DNA of 35,701 bases, taken from the IMG/VR virus record IMGVR_UViG_3300046411_000129, positions 1-35,701 of that record; one strand, 5' to 3'. The notes beneath the pieces were generated by a model. It was not told the DNA's origin. It saw nothing but the letters and a program-made list of their open reading frames with translations, and did no database searches. Below, one piece after another: positions 1 through 8,875 of this stretch; the first letter of the stretch is position 1, and every line of letters starts with the position of its first letter. The translations under genes and the position numbers were made by a program. The DNA comes from a virus.

Positions 1-187
1 ATCAGTTCCTTCGGGGCATTCAATTTGGACTATAGTATTGCTACATTCGCTTATGTCATTAACCATTTGCCCTGCTTTATCAGTTCCTTCGGGGCATTCA
101 ATTTGGACTATAGTATTGCTACATTCGCTTATGTCATTAACCATTTGCCCTGCTTTATCAGTTCCTTCGGGGCATTCAATTTGAGTT
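1..187 (-). repeat. Left end of 78-bp coding tandem repeat (two identical copies plus partial)
   Basis: Bases 1-78 and 79-156 are identical 78-bp units and 157-187 begins a third that diverges at CAATTTGAGTT. Each unit encodes 26 residues of the Cys-rich protein (ECPEGTDKAGQ...NDISEC...). Bases 79-187 are repeated exactly at 35593-35701. Confidence 0.95.
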
Positions 188-2139
188 ACGCCGGGACCGC
201 ATTTTCCGTCTTCGTCTTCTAAATCGCCGTCTTCACAAACACAGTTGCCATTTTCGTCTTCAGTGCCTTCTGTGCATTTAGTTGTGTCACCGTTGGGGTC
301 TTCAATTTCAGGATCTACACATTTCCCCTGTGACGCATCATAAATTTTGTTAGAATCTATACACTCGCCGCAGTTACCTTCTGCGTCTGCTGTACGTCTT
401 CCGGAATCTTGACATTCCTGAGACGACGTAAACGGTATAACGGGGACGCCTATGGTATTGTTTATTGGGTCTTTGAAGTACTCGTCGTACAGACCTTGGG
501 TAAGTATATACCCACCACCGACTAAAATACTACCGATAGTTCCTAAAACATCATCAATACTGACTTCGCCAGCGTCTTTAAAAATACCCCCGACTTTTTC
601 AGCAACCCAATCTCCCAAGTCTCCCATGACTTCTTCAATAGAAGTCTCGCCGCTTAAGATTTTTTCAATGTCGTGCCCTGCAGCTTGAACAGTGTCTAAT
701 ATGTCACCTACAGTAGCCCCTTTAAATATAGTCCCTATGGGTCCGGGTAAAGGGAAAGGCAAACCAATGCCTACACCAACAGTTACACACTCTCGTACCC
801 ACCCGGCTCCAGTAGCGGATCGACAAAGTGAACTGCTAGAAGCCGACGCCGTTTTTTTAATAATTTCTTCTAACGTACCAAAAGGGTCGTCTAAAACTTT
901 ACCAAAGACAGTCTCAAGCTCTTTTAACTTTCCTTGGGCGTTTGTTACAGCTTTCCTTCCGTACTTTTCAATTAGCTCCGCTAAGCTAGGATCTATTTCA
1001 GGACACTCTCCTGTTAATGCAAAGATTCCATTACCACAATCTTCATACTCAGGGTAACTGTCTGGGTCTTTGCCTAAATCTATTGGTACAAGCTGACCGT
1101 CACTGGTTATTTCGTATCCGCACTCACCGGCATTTCCTTGGGTAATAACTGTACAGTCGGCATCACTACTAGAGTCGTCGTCATCGCCGCCAGAACTAAG
1201 AGGAATACACTCTCCGTTTGGTCCTCTTTTTCCTTCTACTCGACCGTCTTTAGTTTCGGTGTAACACGTAGTTCCTTCTGAGGTATCAGTGACACACTCA
1301 CCGTTTTTATAAGTGCCTTTACCGTCGTCATTTTGACACGGAGTGCCATTAGGAGTTACTTCAGAAACGCTCCAATCACTACAGTTGCTGTACCCAATGT
1401 CACAAAGGGCATTAGACAGTACATTGTTACCTTTAAATTTGTCGTTGTTTACTTCACCCTGAAAAATTTCGTCTATAGCTTCTTCAGAGTACCCGTTGTC
1501 ACGTAGTATTTGTCTTATGTCTGCGTTTGATATATTTTTATCTAAATCACCTAGTTCTGTGTCTTCTGTTGTACCAACAACACTAGAGTAGTACTCTGAC
1601 CACCCCGGTATATCTTCAAGGTCAGAAACGTCAACAGCTTTTATTACATCAAGGTCGCCAGTCTCTAGAGCATCTTTCCACTCATTAGCGGCATCCATCC
1701 TGTCAACACGATCCATGTCATCAGAGTCTAGGCCTTCAATGTACTTAGACAGGATTATGTTAAACTGTTCTAGCAAACCTATATTAGCAGGTGTTTGCCC
1801 TCCAAGCTCAGTATCATCGGAACCGCCAGTAAACATTCCCCGCCTTATCTGAGCCTCTTGAGACGTAGCAATATTAGTTACGGCTCGCTGAACAGACCCT
1901 GTAGTGTTGATTTCCTCTACCCACGCTTGGCGTTCTTCCATTTCTGGTTCACGCCCAAGGGTTTGTTGATAAGCTCTGTAAACAGCAGCTTCTGGAGACT
2001 GAGATATGCCAGTAGCTATTTGCACTAAGGACTGCCCACTAGCCGCTGCAGCAAGCCAACCGTCTATACCAGACTGCAGAGGCTCTCGACCTAAGTACGC
2101 CCGGTAAAACTGTTTTATGTCATCGGCAGTAACAGCCAT
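1..2139 (-). CDS. Giant Cys-rich repeat virion protein, N-terminal 713 codons (split by the contig ends)
   Basis: I read an open frame from the ATG at 2139 to base 1 with no stop; it is in phase with the frame entering from 35701, so this and 34678-35701 are one gene of about 991 residues (992 codons with a 187-base overlap, more if extra repeats exist). Residues 1-100 contain two FYRAYLGREP / YRAYQQTLGREP motifs typical of DUF4214-like domains of surface and tail proteins. Next come a Cys-rich region (CxxxxG and GECV patterns), a Gly/hydrophobic stretch near residues 470-490 that could be membrane-seeking, more Cys-rich EGF-like spacing, and then the 26-residue repeats. It lies between the holin genes and the tail-tube gene, so I infer a virion or adsorption protein. 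Exact role unknown. Confidence 0.85.
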   Translation of the reverse strand, partial: MAVTADDIKQFYRAYLGREPLQSGIDGWLAAAASGQSLVQIATGISQSPEAAVYRAYQQTLGREPEMEERQAWVEEINTTGSVQRAVTNIATSQEAQIRRGMFTGGSDDTELGGQTPANIGLLEQFNIILSKYIEGLDSDDMDRVDRMDAANEWKDALETGDLDVIKAVDVSDLEDIPGWSEYYSSVVGTTEDTELGDLDKNISNADIRQILRDNGYSEEAIDEIFQGEVNNDKFKGNNVLSNALCDIGYSNCSDWSVSEVTPNGTPCQNDDGKGTYKNGECVTDTSEGTTCYTETKDGRVEGKRGPNGECIPLSSGGDDDDSSSDADCTVITQGNAGECGYEITSDGQLVPIDLGKDPDSYPEYEDCGNGIFALTGECPEIDPSLAELIEKYGRKAVTNAQGKLKELETVFGKVLDDPFGTLEEIIKKTASASSSSLCRSATGAGWVRECVTVGVGIGLPFPLPGPIGTIFKGATVGDILDTVQAAGHDIEKILSGETSIEEVMGDLGDWVAEKVGGIFKDAGEVSIDDVLGTIGSILVGGGYILTQGLYDEYFKDPINNTIGVPVIPFTSSQECQDSGRRTADAEGNCGECIDSNKIYDASQGKCVDPEIEDPNGDTTKCTEGTEDENGNCVCEDGDLEDEDGKCGPGVTQIECPEGTDKAGQMVNDISECSNTIVQIECPEGTDKAGQMVNDISECSNTIVQIECPEGTD

Positions 2140-2140
2140 A

Positions 2141-2515
2141 TTACTTGCCCTTCATTTTCATTAGCTTGTCAGCGCCACGTATGCCAAAGCTGGCTGTAAC
2201 GGCAACAAACAGCAAGTACTGATAGTACTCAGGTAGCTTATCTAGCTCAGTAAACGCAATGCCTACCCGCTGCATGATACTCAGGTCATCCATAGCTACT
2301 CCGTAGCAAACCGCCAGTAAGGGCAGGGAAAGAACAACGGTGAACCATTCGTCTTTCCATGACCTTCCACTAGCTTCAGCCATGTGCTGTTCCCACGTAG
2401 CCGTATTTTCAATGACTTTCATTTGAGCTACGTGCTTGGCTTGTGACTTTTCGTGTCTGTTAGAAAGCCAGTTCTGAGCCAAGTTTGCAACGGGTCCAAC
2501 AAGGGCTGTCCACAT
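2141..2515 (-). CDS. Holin, 3-TM (GTA-holin-like) family
   Basis: The 124-residue protein has a polar N-terminus (residues 1-50, with NRHEKSQAKHVAQMKV), then WKDEWFTVVLSLPLLAVCYG (TM), a second hydrophobic stretch around MQRVGIAF, and YYQYLLFVAVTASFG (TM) before a basic tail GADKLMKMKGK. The WKDEW..LP...Y and final FG.RGADK pattern is what I recall of the holin-3TM family (PF11351 type). It would permeabilise the inner membrane for the M15 endolysin encoded at 14906. It starts immediately before the repeat-protein gene (1 bp gap), and small membrane genes sit upstream, giving a lysis-like cluster. Confidence 0.75.
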   Translation of the reverse strand: MWTALVGPVANLAQNWLSNRHEKSQAKHVAQMKVIENTATWEQHMAEASGRSWKDEWFTVVLSLPLLAVCYGVAMDDLSIMQRVGIAFTELDKLPEYYQYLLFVAVTASFGIRGADKLMKMKGK

Positions 2516-2518
2516 ATC

Positions 2519-2683
2519 TTAACGGCCTCTCATTTTCTTTACGGTTTCAGTTTCCCAAATACGTATACCTGTCCACAAAATTGTAAACAAGGCCGCTATT
2601 GCGGGTAACAAGCCAGCCAAAGCACCAACTCCAGTTGCTATAGAAATTGTATCTACGACCTCTTTCATTCCGTCATCTTCCAT
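2519..2683 (-). CDS. 54-residue single-TM protein, possible second holin/lysis accessory
   Basis: ATG at 2683, stop TAA at 2519-2521. The protein has an acidic start (MEDDGMKEVVD), a hydrophobic core (GALAGLLPAIAALFTILW) and a basic end (KKMRGR), the charge layout of a small holin or lysis-accessory membrane protein. It is packed between the 155-residue gene (2-bp gap) and the holin gene. Function is inferred only from topology and position. Confidence 0.7.
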   Translation of the reverse strand: MEDDGMKEVVDTISIATGVGALAGLLPAIAALFTILWTGIRIWETETVKKMRGR

Positions 2684-2685
2684 AG

Positions 2686-3153
2686 TTATGCGCCTTTGAT
2701 AATTACAGCTGTTCCGTATATCACACCAGATGCAAACACTGTTGCTAAAAATAAAGCAATTCCGTCAGCTATGTTTTGTCTTTTCTTTCGTTGTTGATAT
2801 ACTGCTTTTTCTCTTCGTAAACGTATGTCTTTACGCAACTGCATCATTTCTACGTAAGTCTCTTTACCGTATGCCCAGACAATTAACTCACGTATGTGCT
2901 TCTCTTGCTCCTGCAGTTTCTTACGAGCTATGGTAGCGTTTAGGGCTTCTTCTTCTACTGACCCGCCCCCAAACAACTTTTTAAAAATAGGTGGGTTTTC
3001 TGATTCTCTTTCGGCTTGTCTTATGTCTGATGCGTAGCTAAACCACTTGCCCAACTGTTGAGCAACTTGTTCAATCTCAGCACCTTTGTTGACTAAAATC
3101 TGTACGCCCCTGAACGATGAAGACGCCAGAGTTAAAAGAGAAAGAGGGTCCAT
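2686..3153 (-). CDS. 155-residue coiled-coil protein with C-terminal TM
   Basis: The N-terminus (MDPLSLLTLASSSFRGVQIL) is mildly hydrophobic, residues 60-125 are a charged helix rich in K, R, E and Q (KKLQEQEKHIRELI, RKDIRLRREKAVYQQRKKRQ), and residues 128-150 (GIALFLATVFASGVIYGTAV) form a transmembrane segment. This is a recurrent marine-phage architecture next to holins. A spanin or lysis accessory role is possible, but the topology (C-terminal anchor) is not that of a classic i-spanin. Function unknown. Confidence 0.75.
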   Translation of the reverse strand: MDPLSLLTLASSSFRGVQILVNKGAEIEQVAQQLGKWFSYASDIRQAERESENPPIFKKLFGGGSVEEEALNATIARKKLQEQEKHIRELIVWAYGKETYVEMMQLRKDIRLRREKAVYQQRKKRQNIADGIALFLATVFASGVIYGTAVIIKGA

Positions 3154-3160
3154 TCATTGT

Positions 3161-3412
3161 TTACTCAGGATCTTCCCAATCAGAACGCTGACGAACTACT
3201 GCGCTATCTCCAGTAGTAATCGTAATCTTCTGGCCTTCATTCTCAGGATCGTCTACTTCTTGCTCGCCGCCTGCAGTAACAATGTACTCATAAGCCAACA
3301 AAGATTTTTCAGGACGCCAAGAAAATTGAATCCACCCGTCTGTAGGTGCTTCTGGTCCTTCTGCCCATCCATTAATGGCTGTATTATTTACAGAAATCCA
3401 TGTCTTATTCAT
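3161..3412 (-). CDS. 83-residue hypothetical protein, virion/tail region
   Basis: Small acidic protein, Trp-rich for its size (W5, INGWAEG, DGWIQFSW), with no cysteine or membrane segment. Its ATG (3410-3412) touches the stop of the 194-residue gene at 3412, indicating translational coupling. Position among the fibre genes suggests a tail accessory or chaperone; I do not recognise a family. Confidence 0.65.
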   Translation of the reverse strand: MNKTWISVNNTAINGWAEGPEAPTDGWIQFSWRPEKSLLAYEYIVTAGGEQEVDDPENEGQKITITTGDSAVVRQRSDWEDPE

Positions 3413-3996
3413 TAGTTATATACCCATGCCTGAAAGTTAGCGTGAATGTACGGTGTGCCACTACTAGTTCCGGTTAATCCAACAAACTTTTCACCGGGAT
3501 TTAATATAAATCTATCAGCATGAATCATTGAATATTGAAAATGACTGCCTGAGTTCTGCCAATGACACACAACATCAAATGGACCCCTAGGAAATGCCAT
3601 GTTAAAATTAGTTTGATTAGATCCAGTCTGAGCAAAACAATTTAAATCCAGCTCAAAACTAGTGTTTCCCCAATAATTCTTAAGAATCATATCTTCTGTA
3701 TTGTTAGTATCATTTACAATTGCAATCGCAAGCCAGTGATTTGTACTGCTTGATGACTCCAGTCTAAACGACTCTTGTTGATAACTTTGACTAGACCGTC
3801 TGCCCTTATCTGGAATTACAATACGAGCATATTTGCAAGTGCTAGGTGCTGTATAAAATACATAGGGCGCAGTAGTAGTCCATTCTGATTGACTGCTAGG
3901 ACGAACAAATGATTGCACAGTAGTAATACTGCTAGGGCTCGTCTTAGGACTAACAGTACTTTCTACAGTCGGTGTTGTTGTTGCTGATAAAGTCAT
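3412..3996 (-). CDS. 194-residue fibre-associated protein
   Basis: Thr/Ser-rich N-terminus (residues 1-40) followed by a beta-rich region with many aromatic and Asn residues and the ending TPYIHANFQAWVYN. The composition (low charge, high S/T/N) matches tail-fibre or adhesin-tip proteins. It sits downstream of two fibre-like genes, 9 bp after the 462-residue gene. Role in receptor recognition is inferred from context and composition. Confidence 0.65.
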   Translation of the reverse strand: MTLSATTTPTVESTVSPKTSPSSITTVQSFVRPSSQSEWTTTAPYVFYTAPSTCKYARIVIPDKGRRSSQSYQQESFRLESSSSTNHWLAIAIVNDTNNTEDMILKNYWGNTSFELDLNCFAQTGSNQTNFNMAFPRGPFDVVCHWQNSGSHFQYSMIHADRFILNPGEKFVGLTGTSSGTPYIHANFQAWVYN

Positions 3997-4005
3997 AAAT
4001 ACCCC

Positions 4006-5394
4006 TTAAGTAATCTCAACGCCTTGCGTTCTTAGTTTTGTAGAAATTCCTGTGTAAGCCGTATACGGTAAGTTAGTCTGTGTTTGATTAATTTCGCCAT
4101 AGGGCACTAAAGTATTGTAGTAAGTGCTATCAAGTGCTTGAGTACCATCAATTTCTATATTCAAATAAACAAGATTACCGCCCTCTGCTTTCCACAATCT
4201 CCATTTAGTAGACGAATAAGGAATTGCTAAAACATTGTCATCTAATCTGGATAGATAATGAATCATACTGTCATAACTATTACCGCCTGTAAGACTGTTT
4301 AGATAACTACTGAAACTACCATTGAGTACATCTGTTTCATTAACAGAATAATTACTGGTAACATTGGTTGCTATTTGAGATGCCTCAAAATAAGAAAAAT
4401 GTGTGTTTCCAGTTGAAAAACCCTGCGCCCCTACTAAAAGATAATATCTATCTTCACTGCTGTTGTACAAAGCAATAGTTCGTCTGTGACTAGTGTTGTA
4501 GGCGTTGTTATTAATTCTTGCGTTGCCTGCTGATAACGCTAAATTTCTAATCCACGTTTCACTACTTTGTGATCCAAAATAAACATTATTAACTGCATCT
4601 GCAGAAAAATAACTGCTATTCCCACTTTGATAACCAGTATACTGTGTATAGCTACTAGAAGTGCTATCAAGCCCGCCTGCTTTTGTTAAATCATATTCTC
4701 TAATATTTCCACCTTCAGACCCATAGTATTTCATTCTTTTAAAATCTAAAGCAGGCCCGTGATATGAAGTGCTGAAAATAGTGGTTTGTGTTCCTTGAGC
4801 AGTTTCATCGCTACCGTAGTTCAGTCTTCTAAATTGTGAAGTAGAATTGCTGTCTTTATACCAATAATAATAGGACGTTTCCGCAGGCACTTTTACAAAC
4901 TGAGCCAAACTTTGTCCACCATACGGCCCTTGACTATGAAAAGGAGGAACTAGGTCAACAGCACTTCCTATACTTGGGGTTGTACCTAAACTTGCTCCTG
5001 CAAAATTATAGGTAAACCTAGTATCTGAAGTACCTTCTTGCTCTATTCCAGTAATAGGATAAATATTAACTTCGTTGCTATCAACGTAATCTAGTTGATA
5101 AAAGTTTAAAGACTTTTTAGTAGGCTGTACTAAAGTAGGATTAAACTCAATATCCAAAGAGTTGCTAGGAGGAACAACAACTGTTCCAGTAGAACTTTCA
5201 AGAGTTTCGCTTGCAGGAATGCCATCTACAGAAAGACGTGCCTGTGTACTTGTTACTGTACTTGTTCCTACATGAACATCTCTAACTACTTTAGTAGTAG
5301 AGCTATTGTTTGTAAAAACGGGCAGTGTTCCATCACTCGCTAAGTTAGCCTGCGTAAGAGTACCACTACTTAGTTCTTTTACTGATTCAGCCAT
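4006..5394 (-). CDS. 462-residue tail-fibre/appendage-like protein
   Basis: The N-terminal 110 residues (SGTLTQANLASDGTLPVFTN..., VVVPPSNSLDIEFNPT) look like a beta-sandwich module; the remainder is strongly enriched in S, T, Y and N (SSSYTQYTGYQSGNSSYFS), as in beta-structured host-recognition proteins. Start ATG overlaps the stop of the upstream fibre gene at 5394. The base composition appears more AT-rich than that of the capsid genes, which often marks exchangeable receptor-binding genes. No enzymatic motif seen. Confidence 0.7.
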   Translation of the reverse strand: MAESVKELSSGTLTQANLASDGTLPVFTNNSSTTKVVRDVHVGTSTVTSTQARLSVDGIPASETLESSTGTVVVPPSNSLDIEFNPTLVQPTKKSLNFYQLDYVDSNEVNIYPITGIEQEGTSDTRFTYNFAGASLGTTPSIGSAVDLVPPFHSQGPYGGQSLAQFVKVPAETSYYYWYKDSNSTSQFRRLNYGSDETAQGTQTTIFSTSYHGPALDFKRMKYYGSEGGNIREYDLTKAGGLDSTSSSYTQYTGYQSGNSSYFSADAVNNVYFGSQSSETWIRNLALSAGNARINNNAYNTSHRRTIALYNSSEDRYYLLVGAQGFSTGNTHFSYFEASQIATNVTSNYSVNETDVLNGSFSSYLNSLTGGNSYDSMIHYLSRLDDNVLAIPYSSTKWRLWKAEGGNLVYLNIEIDGTQALDSTYYNTLVPYGEINQTQTNLPYTAYTGISTKLRTQGVEIT

Positions 5395-6500
5395 TATACT
5401 GCTCCTCTAGCATATAAGCCTGCAAATGAAACCCCTGCTGCTGGAGCAGAAAAACTCAGTTTGCCGTTGCCATCTGTTGTTAATATCTGATTAGCCGCAC
5501 CATCTGCATTAGGTAGTTCTAATGAATATGTAGCATTTACAGAGTGCGGTGGGCCTTTGATTGTTACACCGTGACTATTTGCTTCACAGTTAAACCTTAT
5601 TGCCCCTGCATTTGTGTTACCCCGTAATTCAGTAAAGCCTGTGCCAGAAGGGGCTAAATAGACGTTACCGGGGACTGTAATGTTACCAGTAAGCTGTGTT
5701 GCGGCAATAGCTAAAGCCGCTTCGTGCGCTCTTACAGACGCTTCTGTTACTGACAAACCGGGAATAGTAGCCGCTACATAGTCAATAACTGCTTTGTTTG
5801 TTGGTATCTGAGTATCACTACTAGAAAATGTTTCGCTAGATGTTGTAACCGTCGCAGCATTAAGATTTGAAAAAGTTACTGTAGTTAAGTACCCAGCCCC
5901 AGAATGATCTCCCCATCCGTAAGCTGTATTCCAGTTAGATATTGCTAAGTTAGCGCCTGTTACATTTCCTGAAAATGTTCCAGTAGTTCCAGCTACTGCA
6001 GCAAACGTACCCGCCGCAACAGAATTAGCGCCAATAACAGTGCCGTCAATAGCACCACCGTTAATATCCACGTTTCCAGACGTAAAGGATGTGTTTGCTG
6101 TAAGTACAGTAAATGTTCCTGCGGCTGGGGTTGCCCCACCGACAACTACATTGTCTACTGTGCCGCCATCTAAATTAGCGGTTGTAATTGTTCCAAGATT
6201 ACTAATTGTCGCACCATTAAAATTAACAGTGCCATTAGCAGTAAGATTAGTAAAACTACCAGCGGCGGCTGTACTAGCGCCTATCGTTGTGCCATCAATA
6301 GCCCCTGCATTTATATCAACAGTGGGGATGGTAACTGTGCCGGTAAAGGTTGGACCTGTTATGTCAGCCTTAGTTGTAATGGCTGTGGAGATAGCGTCAA
6401 ATTCTGTTTCAAACTCAGCACCTTTAATAATCTTTCCGGTATCTCCAGAGGGCAACGAGTCTTTGGCTGCAAAATCGGTAGTCTTAGTATAATCAGACAT
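5394..6500 (-). CDS. Tail fibre protein with GAIDGT repeats
   Basis: A 368-residue protein. Residues about 60-180 carry at least three degenerate repeats of the form NGGAIDGTxIGAxxxAAGTF, each starting a beta-helix-like turn; this is characteristic of marine phage fibre or baseplate-wedge proteins. The C-terminus has SLELPNADGAANQILTTDGN, a motif common in tail fibres. The N-terminus (MSDYTKTTDFAAKDSLPSGD) is the likely tail-attachment segment. It follows the capsid-gene terminator and overlaps the next fibre gene by one base. Confidence 0.85.
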   Translation of the reverse strand: MSDYTKTTDFAAKDSLPSGDTGKIIKGAEFETEFDAISTAITTKADITGPTFTGTVTIPTVDINAGAIDGTTIGASTAAAGSFTNLTANGTVNFNGATISNLGTITTANLDGGTVDNVVVGGATPAAGTFTVLTANTSFTSGNVDINGGAIDGTVIGANSVAAGTFAAVAGTTGTFSGNVTGANLAISNWNTAYGWGDHSGAGYLTTVTFSNLNAATVTTSSETFSSSDTQIPTNKAVIDYVAATIPGLSVTEASVRAHEAALAIAATQLTGNITVPGNVYLAPSGTGFTELRGNTNAGAIRFNCEANSHGVTIKGPPHSVNATYSLELPNADGAANQILTTDGNGKLSFSAPAAGVSFAGLYARGAV

Positions 6501-6520
6501 TATAAATTCCTATTGGAGAA

Positions 6521-6545
6521 AATAAAGGGGGCCATTGCGACCCCC
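6521..6545 (-). terminator. Rho-independent terminator after the capsid gene
   Basis: Read on the minus strand: GGGGGTC, a 5-nt loop GCAAT, GGCCCCC, then TTTATT. The 7-bp stem includes one G-T wobble. It lies 12 bp beyond the capsid stop and upstream of the fibre gene, as expected for lowering fibre transcripts relative to capsid; fibre genes would then be read by partial readthrough. Confidence 0.85.
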
Positions 6546-6557
6546 GTAGTACAACAA

Positions 6558-7541
6558 TTACTCGTCAGCGACGGCGAGGATAAATCCTGCTTCTGGACGG
6601 TAAGTCTCAACACCATAAAGGGTGTCAGCGGTGTACAGAGTAGAAAGGTACTCTTGCTTGTATTGAGTTTGGCTTCGTACAGCGAGTTGCTCTGCCATTA
6701 CAAGAGCGTCTTTGTGGAAGAACAAGCAACCACGGGTGTCCAAAGAAGACGCACCGTTTTCACCGCCTGTTTCAATAACAGGGCAGTTAGCAGAAACATA
6801 AATGTCTACGCCGTACAAGTTGCCGATCAAACCAGACTCAACGCCACGGCCTCCTACGAAGTCCGAAGACACGTAGCGGTCAATGCCCATCAACGACTTA
6901 CGTACAGCAGGAGGAACTACAAGTACTCGTCCGTCCATAGGCACGTTGGCGTCGTCCATCTTCTTAATAGCTTCACGGAAGCCAAGGTCAGTGAAGTTGT
7001 CACCAGTTGCAACAGTGTCAACAGCGTATGTAGAAAGGCCAGTAGCGGCATTAAAGTAATAGCTGTTGGTGTTTACCCAGTTAGCACCAGTGGCAGCAGG
7101 GGAAGCAGTACGAGTACCGTTTCCGAAACCAGTAGCTGCGTTCATCAAGTCGGTGTCGATTTGAACAGCCAAAGAATATCCAGCATCTTCAGTATAGAAC
7201 TGACGCAAAGAAGACAAAGCCTGAACCTCTACGATGTCCTCAATTAGACGTGAGTACTCAAAGTGACGGTCTACAGTGACGGTCAACTCTGATTCTGTAT
7301 TCGCAATAATCGTTACCGCAGTATCAGCCGCTTTAGCATTGGCGTCGCCACGAGTAGGCTTCGGGATATGAATAACGTCACCCTTCTTGCCAGTCATAGA
7401 GAGACGTTTGACAAGGGGAGCCATTTTCAAGTTCTTTTGATAAGCTGCAATAATTTCGTCACTCCAGATCTCTGGAATAAACTTGTCAGCTTCAGTCTTC
7501 GCGGTAAAACCCCCGCTGCCGGGATAAGTTGCAGTAGCCAT
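6558..7541 (-). CDS. Major capsid protein
   Basis: The 327-residue protein starts MATATYPGSGGFTAKTEADK and contains PEIWSDEIIAAYQKNLKMAPLVKRLSMTGKKGDVIHIPKP, the typical N-terminal arm and early beta region of podoviral HK97-fold coat proteins. A later segment, ALVMAEQLAVRSQTQYKQEY, resembles the conserved C-terminal part. Length fits T7-like marine coat proteins. It is directly downstream of the scaffold-type gene (17-bp gap) and followed by a strong terminator, and should be the most highly expressed late product. Confidence 0.9.
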   Translation of the reverse strand: MATATYPGSGGFTAKTEADKFIPEIWSDEIIAAYQKNLKMAPLVKRLSMTGKKGDVIHIPKPTRGDANAKAADTAVTIIANTESELTVTVDRHFEYSRLIEDIVEVQALSSLRQFYTEDAGYSLAVQIDTDLMNAATGFGNGTRTASPAATGANWVNTNSYYFNAATGLSTYAVDTVATGDNFTDLGFREAIKKMDDANVPMDGRVLVVPPAVRKSLMGIDRYVSSDFVGGRGVESGLIGNLYGVDIYVSANCPVIETGGENGASSLDTRGCLFFHKDALVMAEQLAVRSQTQYKQEYLSTLYTADTLYGVETYRPEAGFILAVADE

Positions 7542-7558
7542 GTCAATCTCCTAATAGA

Positions 7559-8353
7559 TTATCTGACTCGACCCTCTGCGTAAGCTGTTAGTATGTCTTC
7601 AGACAAAGCTTGATAACGCTCAGGGTCCGTTTTCATAAGTTTAATTAAGTCGGCCCTACGATATACTTTTTTACGTGTCCCTTCAGCTGTGCCTCGTGCA
7701 TTGCCTGTGCTTGCTGCCTTGAGTTGCTGCTTACGTGCCTGTCTTTCGACTTGGGCAGTCTGCTGAGTTACTGAGCGTCTTTCTTTCCAAAGACTAAACA
7801 GTTCATCAGCCGCATCAGCATCGTACTCTTGGTCTGCTCGTACAAACAACTGAGTCCTGATTTTTGAAGACTTAATCCAGTCAGCAAACTTAGGATCATC
7901 TAAGATTTCACGCATGTCTGGATGTTTATTATTAAGAATAGACAAAGAAGACTGTTTTTTGTATTCGTTTGTATATTCTTTTGCTTCTCTAATACTAGGA
8001 TGGTTCTCAATAGCACTGTTTACAGCTGCTTTTGGGTCTGTAAAATAATCTATCTCTTGTTCGGGCTCAACACTTGGTTGAGGTGCTTGAGGTGTAGTTT
8101 GATCATTAATATAATCATCTACAACTTTACGAAGCTCTCCTACTTCAGAGGACTGACGACCTAGAAGCTTTTCAGCCTCTTGGTGCATCTGTACAACTTC
8201 TTCTAAGGATTTACCTTGGTACTTTTCTGGGACTGTAGGTTCTTCTTGAGGTTGCTCAACTTCTGGTTCCTGTTGAATCTCTTCTGCTTCGTTTTCAATG
8301 TTGTCTGCGTTTTCCTCTTCAGGGGGCAAATCAACCACTGTTGCTCGTGACAT
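7559..8353 (-). CDS. Capsid assembly scaffolding protein
   Basis: 264 residues. The N-terminal 60 are extremely acidic and Pro/Gln-rich (PPEEENADNIENEAEEIQQE), the middle is helical and charged, and the C-terminus is basic (RGTAEGTRKKVYRRADLIKLM). This acidic-coil-basic layout and the position immediately before the coat gene are standard for podoviral scaffold proteins, which guide procapsid formation through a basic C-terminal helix. No protease motif is visible. Confidence 0.85.
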   Translation of the reverse strand: MSRATVVDLPPEEENADNIENEAEEIQQEPEVEQPQEEPTVPEKYQGKSLEEVVQMHQEAEKLLGRQSSEVGELRKVVDDYINDQTTPQAPQPSVEPEQEIDYFTDPKAAVNSAIENHPSIREAKEYTNEYKKQSSLSILNNKHPDMREILDDPKFADWIKSSKIRTQLFVRADQEYDADAADELFSLWKERRSVTQQTAQVERQARKQQLKAASTGNARGTAEGTRKKVYRRADLIKLMKTDPERYQALSEDILTAYAEGRVR

Positions 8354-8374
8354 AATTAAACTCCGTGATTGTAA

Positions 8375-8599
8375 TCATTGTGGAGATGAGGATTTAGAGT
8401 CTGCTTGTTCGTGTTCTTTTACCCATTTCATGTGCTTACCCGGAAAATCTCCGGATGCACCATCTAGGTGAAAGGACGGGGCAGATACCATTTTTTTAGC
8501 TAAAGCGCCACAACCGCACCTACTGGTTGTAATGCCTACTTCTACCATTTTTTCAAAAATGTGTCCGTTTGTACAACGGAAATCGTAAATTTTGTACAT
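8375..8599 (-). CDS. FmdB-like zinc-ribbon protein
   Basis: 74 residues beginning MYKIYDFRCTNGHIFEKMV and continuing TTSRCGCGALAKKMVSAPSF. The C-x3-H and C-x-C ligand pairs and the terminal SAPSFHLDG match the FmdB-type putative regulatory zinc ribbon found in many marine phages between portal and capsid genes. The role in the phage is unknown; binding of one zinc ion is inferred from the ligands. Confidence 0.75.
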   Translation of the reverse strand: MYKIYDFRCTNGHIFEKMVEVGITTSRCGCGALAKKMVSAPSFHLDGASGDFPGKHMKWVKEHEQADSKSSSPQ

Positions 8600-8601
8600 T
8601 T

Positions 8602-8844
8602 TTATTCTTCCGCTTCTGCTTCAGCTTGATCTCTAGCAGCTTCTGTAGTAGCCTGTAGATTCAAAACGGTTGCAAAAGCAGCTACTTGGCCTTTACGAAA
8701 GAAGAGGTCTTCTTCGTTTTTTACAGTTTGTATGTCAGCCAACTGCTGTGCATTAGTGGAAATCTCTTGTAAGAGTTGTTTGAAACCTTCGTGATTGAAG
8801 AGTTCGTTATAATTACTAAAGTAGGCCTCAAGCTCTGGACTCAT
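8602..8844 (-). CDS. 80-residue acidic helical hypothetical protein
   Basis: Predicted to be almost entirely helical and acidic (SPELEAYFSNYNELFNHEGF, ending TEAARDQAEAEAEE). It has a good ribosome-binding site (AGAGGA, 5-9 bp upstream) and is the first gene after the strong promoter at 8876-8904, so it leads the scaffold/capsid transcript. No family recognised. Confidence 0.7.
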   Translation of the reverse strand: MSPELEAYFSNYNELFNHEGFKQLLQEISTNAQQLADIQTVKNEEDLFFRKGQVAAFATVLNLQATTEAARDQAEAEAEE

Positions 8845-8875
8845 GTTTTCCTCTAAAGTTGCTTACTACAGGTTT

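Noticed and set aside
1-187. CRISPR array
   Set aside because: Units are contiguous 78-bp tandem repeats with no unique spacers, and they code for protein.
6040-6492. 150-residue plus-strand ORF opposite the fibre gene
   Set aside because: Val/Pro/Ala-rich reverse translation of the fibre repeats; no ribosome site, and the opposite frame is clearly coding.
6513-7247. 244-residue plus-strand ORF opposite the capsid gene
   Set aside because: Shadow of the major capsid gene; it begins in the terminator and has no recognisable protein features.
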